Shown: piece after piece, positions 62,471 through 64,000 of the stretch
Position numbering within the stretch: the stretch's first letter is position 1
Layout of the letters: the number at the start of each line of letters is the position of its first letter
Assembly (NCBI GenBank): GCA_937864535.1
Contig: CALMJS010000017.1
Location: forward strand, 186,001 to 250,000
DNA length: 64,000 bases
Reading direction: 5' to 3'
Source: an uncultured Paracoccaceae bacterium
GTDB lineage: Bacteria; Pseudomonadota; Alphaproteobacteria; Rhodobacterales; Rhodobacteraceae
Translations under genes and position numbers: made by a program
The notes under the pieces: generated by a model
Seen by the model: the letters and a program-made list of their open reading frames with translations, nothing else
What the model was told of the DNA's origin: nothing
Database searches by the model: none

Positions 62471-63112
62471 ATGGACTTTGAGATGACAGATGACCGCGAC
62501 CCGCTGCCCGCCATCAACGGTGAGAGCCTGATCCAGAGCATCGAGAGATACTGGCGCGAATTGGGCGGGCACCACGGTTTGCCGCACCGTGCCGACGTCG
62601 ATCCGGCCCGCATCGACGCGGCCCTGCCGTGGTCCTTTATCCTCGAACGCGTAGCGACAGGGCACGCCCGGTTGCGGGTCAGCGGGCAGCAGCTGAATGA
62701 CCTCGCGCAGATGGATACCCGCGGTATGCCGCTCTCGGTGTTCTTCACGCCCGAGGCGCGCCCGACCCTAGAGCGCCTTCTCGCCCATTGCTTCGATCTC
62801 CCGGCCATCGTCGATGTCCCCGTGCTCTCGCCGCGCAGCCTGACGCGCCACAAACTGACCGGCCGGATGATCCTGCTTCCCCTTGCCAATCGGCCCGGCG
62901 CCCCCGAACGCGCCTTGGGCGCTCTGTTTGCCGACGGAGCCAGAGGTCGCAGCGCCCGCCACTTTGGCATTCCGGAGGATGAAACCCACCGCATTGTGCC
63001 GGTCACTCAGCCCCGGACCCTGCTCAGGGCGCTGTCAGGTGGCGCTAGATCCCAGCAGATCGCCGGCCCTGCGCCGCGTCCCGCCCTGCGTCTGATCGTC
63101 AATAACGGCTGA
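62471..63112 (+). CDS. PAS-domain-like (PAS_5 type) protein
   Basis: SIERYWRELGGHHGLPHRADVDPARIDAALPWSFILERVATGHARLRVSGQQL...DTRGMPLSVFF. Confidence 0.78.
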   Translation: MDFEMTDDRDPLPAINGESLIQSIERYWRELGGHHGLPHRADVDPARIDAALPWSFILERVATGHARLRVSGQQLNDLAQMDTRGMPLSVFFTPEARPTLERLLAHCFDLPAIVDVPVLSPRSLTRHKLTGRMILLPLANRPGAPERALGALFADGARGRSARHFGIPEDETHRIVPVTQPRTLLRALSGGARSQQIAGPAPRPALRLIVNNG

Positions 63113-63119
63113 CCCGCCC

Positions 63120-63178
63120 GTTCATCTTTCCCCAAATACCTCGGGGGAGGTCCGCAGGACCGGGGGCAGAGCCCCCAA
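63120..63178. repeat. Dispersed intergenic palindromic repeat, copy C
   Basis: TTCATCTTTCCCCAAATACCTCGGGGGAGGTCCGCAGGACCGGGGGCAGAGCCCCC. Confidence 0.75.
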
Positions 63179-63182
63179 AGAA

Positions 63183-63206
63183 AAAGCCGCGCAATCGCGC
63201 GGCTTT
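63183..63206 (-). terminator. Intrinsic terminator of DAHP synthase gene
   Basis: AAAGCCGCGC-AATC-GCGCGGCTTT with U-tract on minus strand. Confidence 0.75.
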
Positions 63207-63229
63207 CTGCGTTTCAACCACTCTGCCGA

Positions 63230-64000
63230 TCAAACGGCCTGGGCCTGCATCAATTTGGTCCGGCGACCGGACAGTTCTTCGGCCACAAGGAACGCGAGTT
63301 CCAACGACTGCGATGCGTTCAAACGCGGATCGCAGGCGGTGTGATAACGGTCGCTCAGGTCCTCGTCGGTCACTGCGCGCACGCCACCGGTGCATTCCGT
63401 GACATCCTTCCCGGTCATCTCGAAATGGACGCCCCCCGGAATGGTGCCTTCGGCGTTATGCACGGCAAAGAATTCCTTCACTTCGCGCAGCACGCTGTCG
63501 AACGGACGGGTCTTGTATCCGGTCGAGGACTTGATGGTGTTGCCGTGCATCGGGTCACAGGTCCAGACGACGTTCGCGCCCTCTTCCTGAACGGCCTTGA
63601 TCAGACGCGGCAGGTGTTCGCCCACGTTGCCCGCGCCGAACCGCGCGATCAACACCAGACGGCCCGCTTCGTTTTGCGGGTTCAGGCTGTTCATCAGCGA
63701 CTTCAGATGGCCCGAAGTCATCGAGGGGCCACACTTCAGACCGATCGGGTTCTGGACGCCCTTGCAGAATTCGACATGGGCACCGTCCGGCTGGCGGGTG
63801 CGGTCGCCGATCCAGATCATATGACCGGAACCCGCCAGCCACTTGCCGGAGGTCGAGTCGAGGCGGCACAGGGCCTCTTCGTATTCCAGCAGCAGCGCTT
63901 CATGGCTGGTAAAGAAATCGACGGTCTGCATCGTGTGCGCGGCTTCGTCACGAATGCCAGCGGCTTCCATGAAATCGAGCGTGTCGCTGATCCGGTTCGC
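63230..64000 (-). CDS. Class II 3-deoxy-7-phosphoheptulonate synthase, 5' end beyond window
   Basis: [42 protein letters not shown]...[26 protein letters not shown]; reading frame open to 64000. Confidence 0.94.
   Translation of the reverse strand, partial: ANRISDTLDFMEAAGIRDEAAHTMQTVDFFTSHEALLLEYEEALCRLDSTSGKWLAGSGHMIWIGDRTRQPDGAHVEFCKGVQNPIGLKCGPSMTSGHLKSLMNSLNPQNEAGRLVLIARFGAGNVGEHLPRLIKAVQEEGANVVWTCDPMHGNTIKSSTGYKTRPFDSVLREVKEFFAVHNAEGTIPGGVHFEMTGKDVTECTGGVRAVTDEDLSDRYHTACDPRLNASQSLELAFLVAEELSGRRTKLMQAQAV

Overview
The window looks like a contiguous chromosomal segment from an alphaproteobacterium of the Rhodobacteraceae/Roseobacter type (inferred from gene content; species not determined). 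It is mostly housekeeping: TRAP permease, bpt, glnE, mnmA, sciP-ctrA, ligA, recG, hisI, gluQ, trmFO, gyrA, rocF, dsbB, hemB, mfd, bdhA, psuK-psuG, rpsB-tsf, a full phoR-pstSCAB-phoU-phoB cluster, gmk, yicC-like and a class II DAHP synthase (cut by the right edge). It has one tRNA-Leu(CAA) and no rRNA, CRISPR or recognisable transposase or phage genes. The main accessory feature is a 1.76-kaa RTX/Hint protein next to the tRNA. Items most worth a second look: (1) a 40-aa single-TM protein missed by the ORF track, behind a perfect GTTC-N7-GTTC LexA/SOS-type box (14897-15100), architecturally like an SOS-induced division inhibitor; (2) the RTX gene's 5' leader, which carries stacked hairpins, two mutually exclusive hairpins that would hide either an upstream-ORF Shine-Dalgarno or the RTX Shine-Dalgarno, and a 17-codon leader ORF whose stop lies 2 nt before the RTX start; (3) an orphan promoter plus two-hairpin plus intrinsic terminator unit (44278-44388) that looks like a small RNA; (4) a modular dispersed palindromic repeat found at three convergent gene junctions; (5) a 38-aa entericidin-like lipoprotein overlapping the end of a peptide-binding protein gene. 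All functional claims are by reading only; no searches were run.
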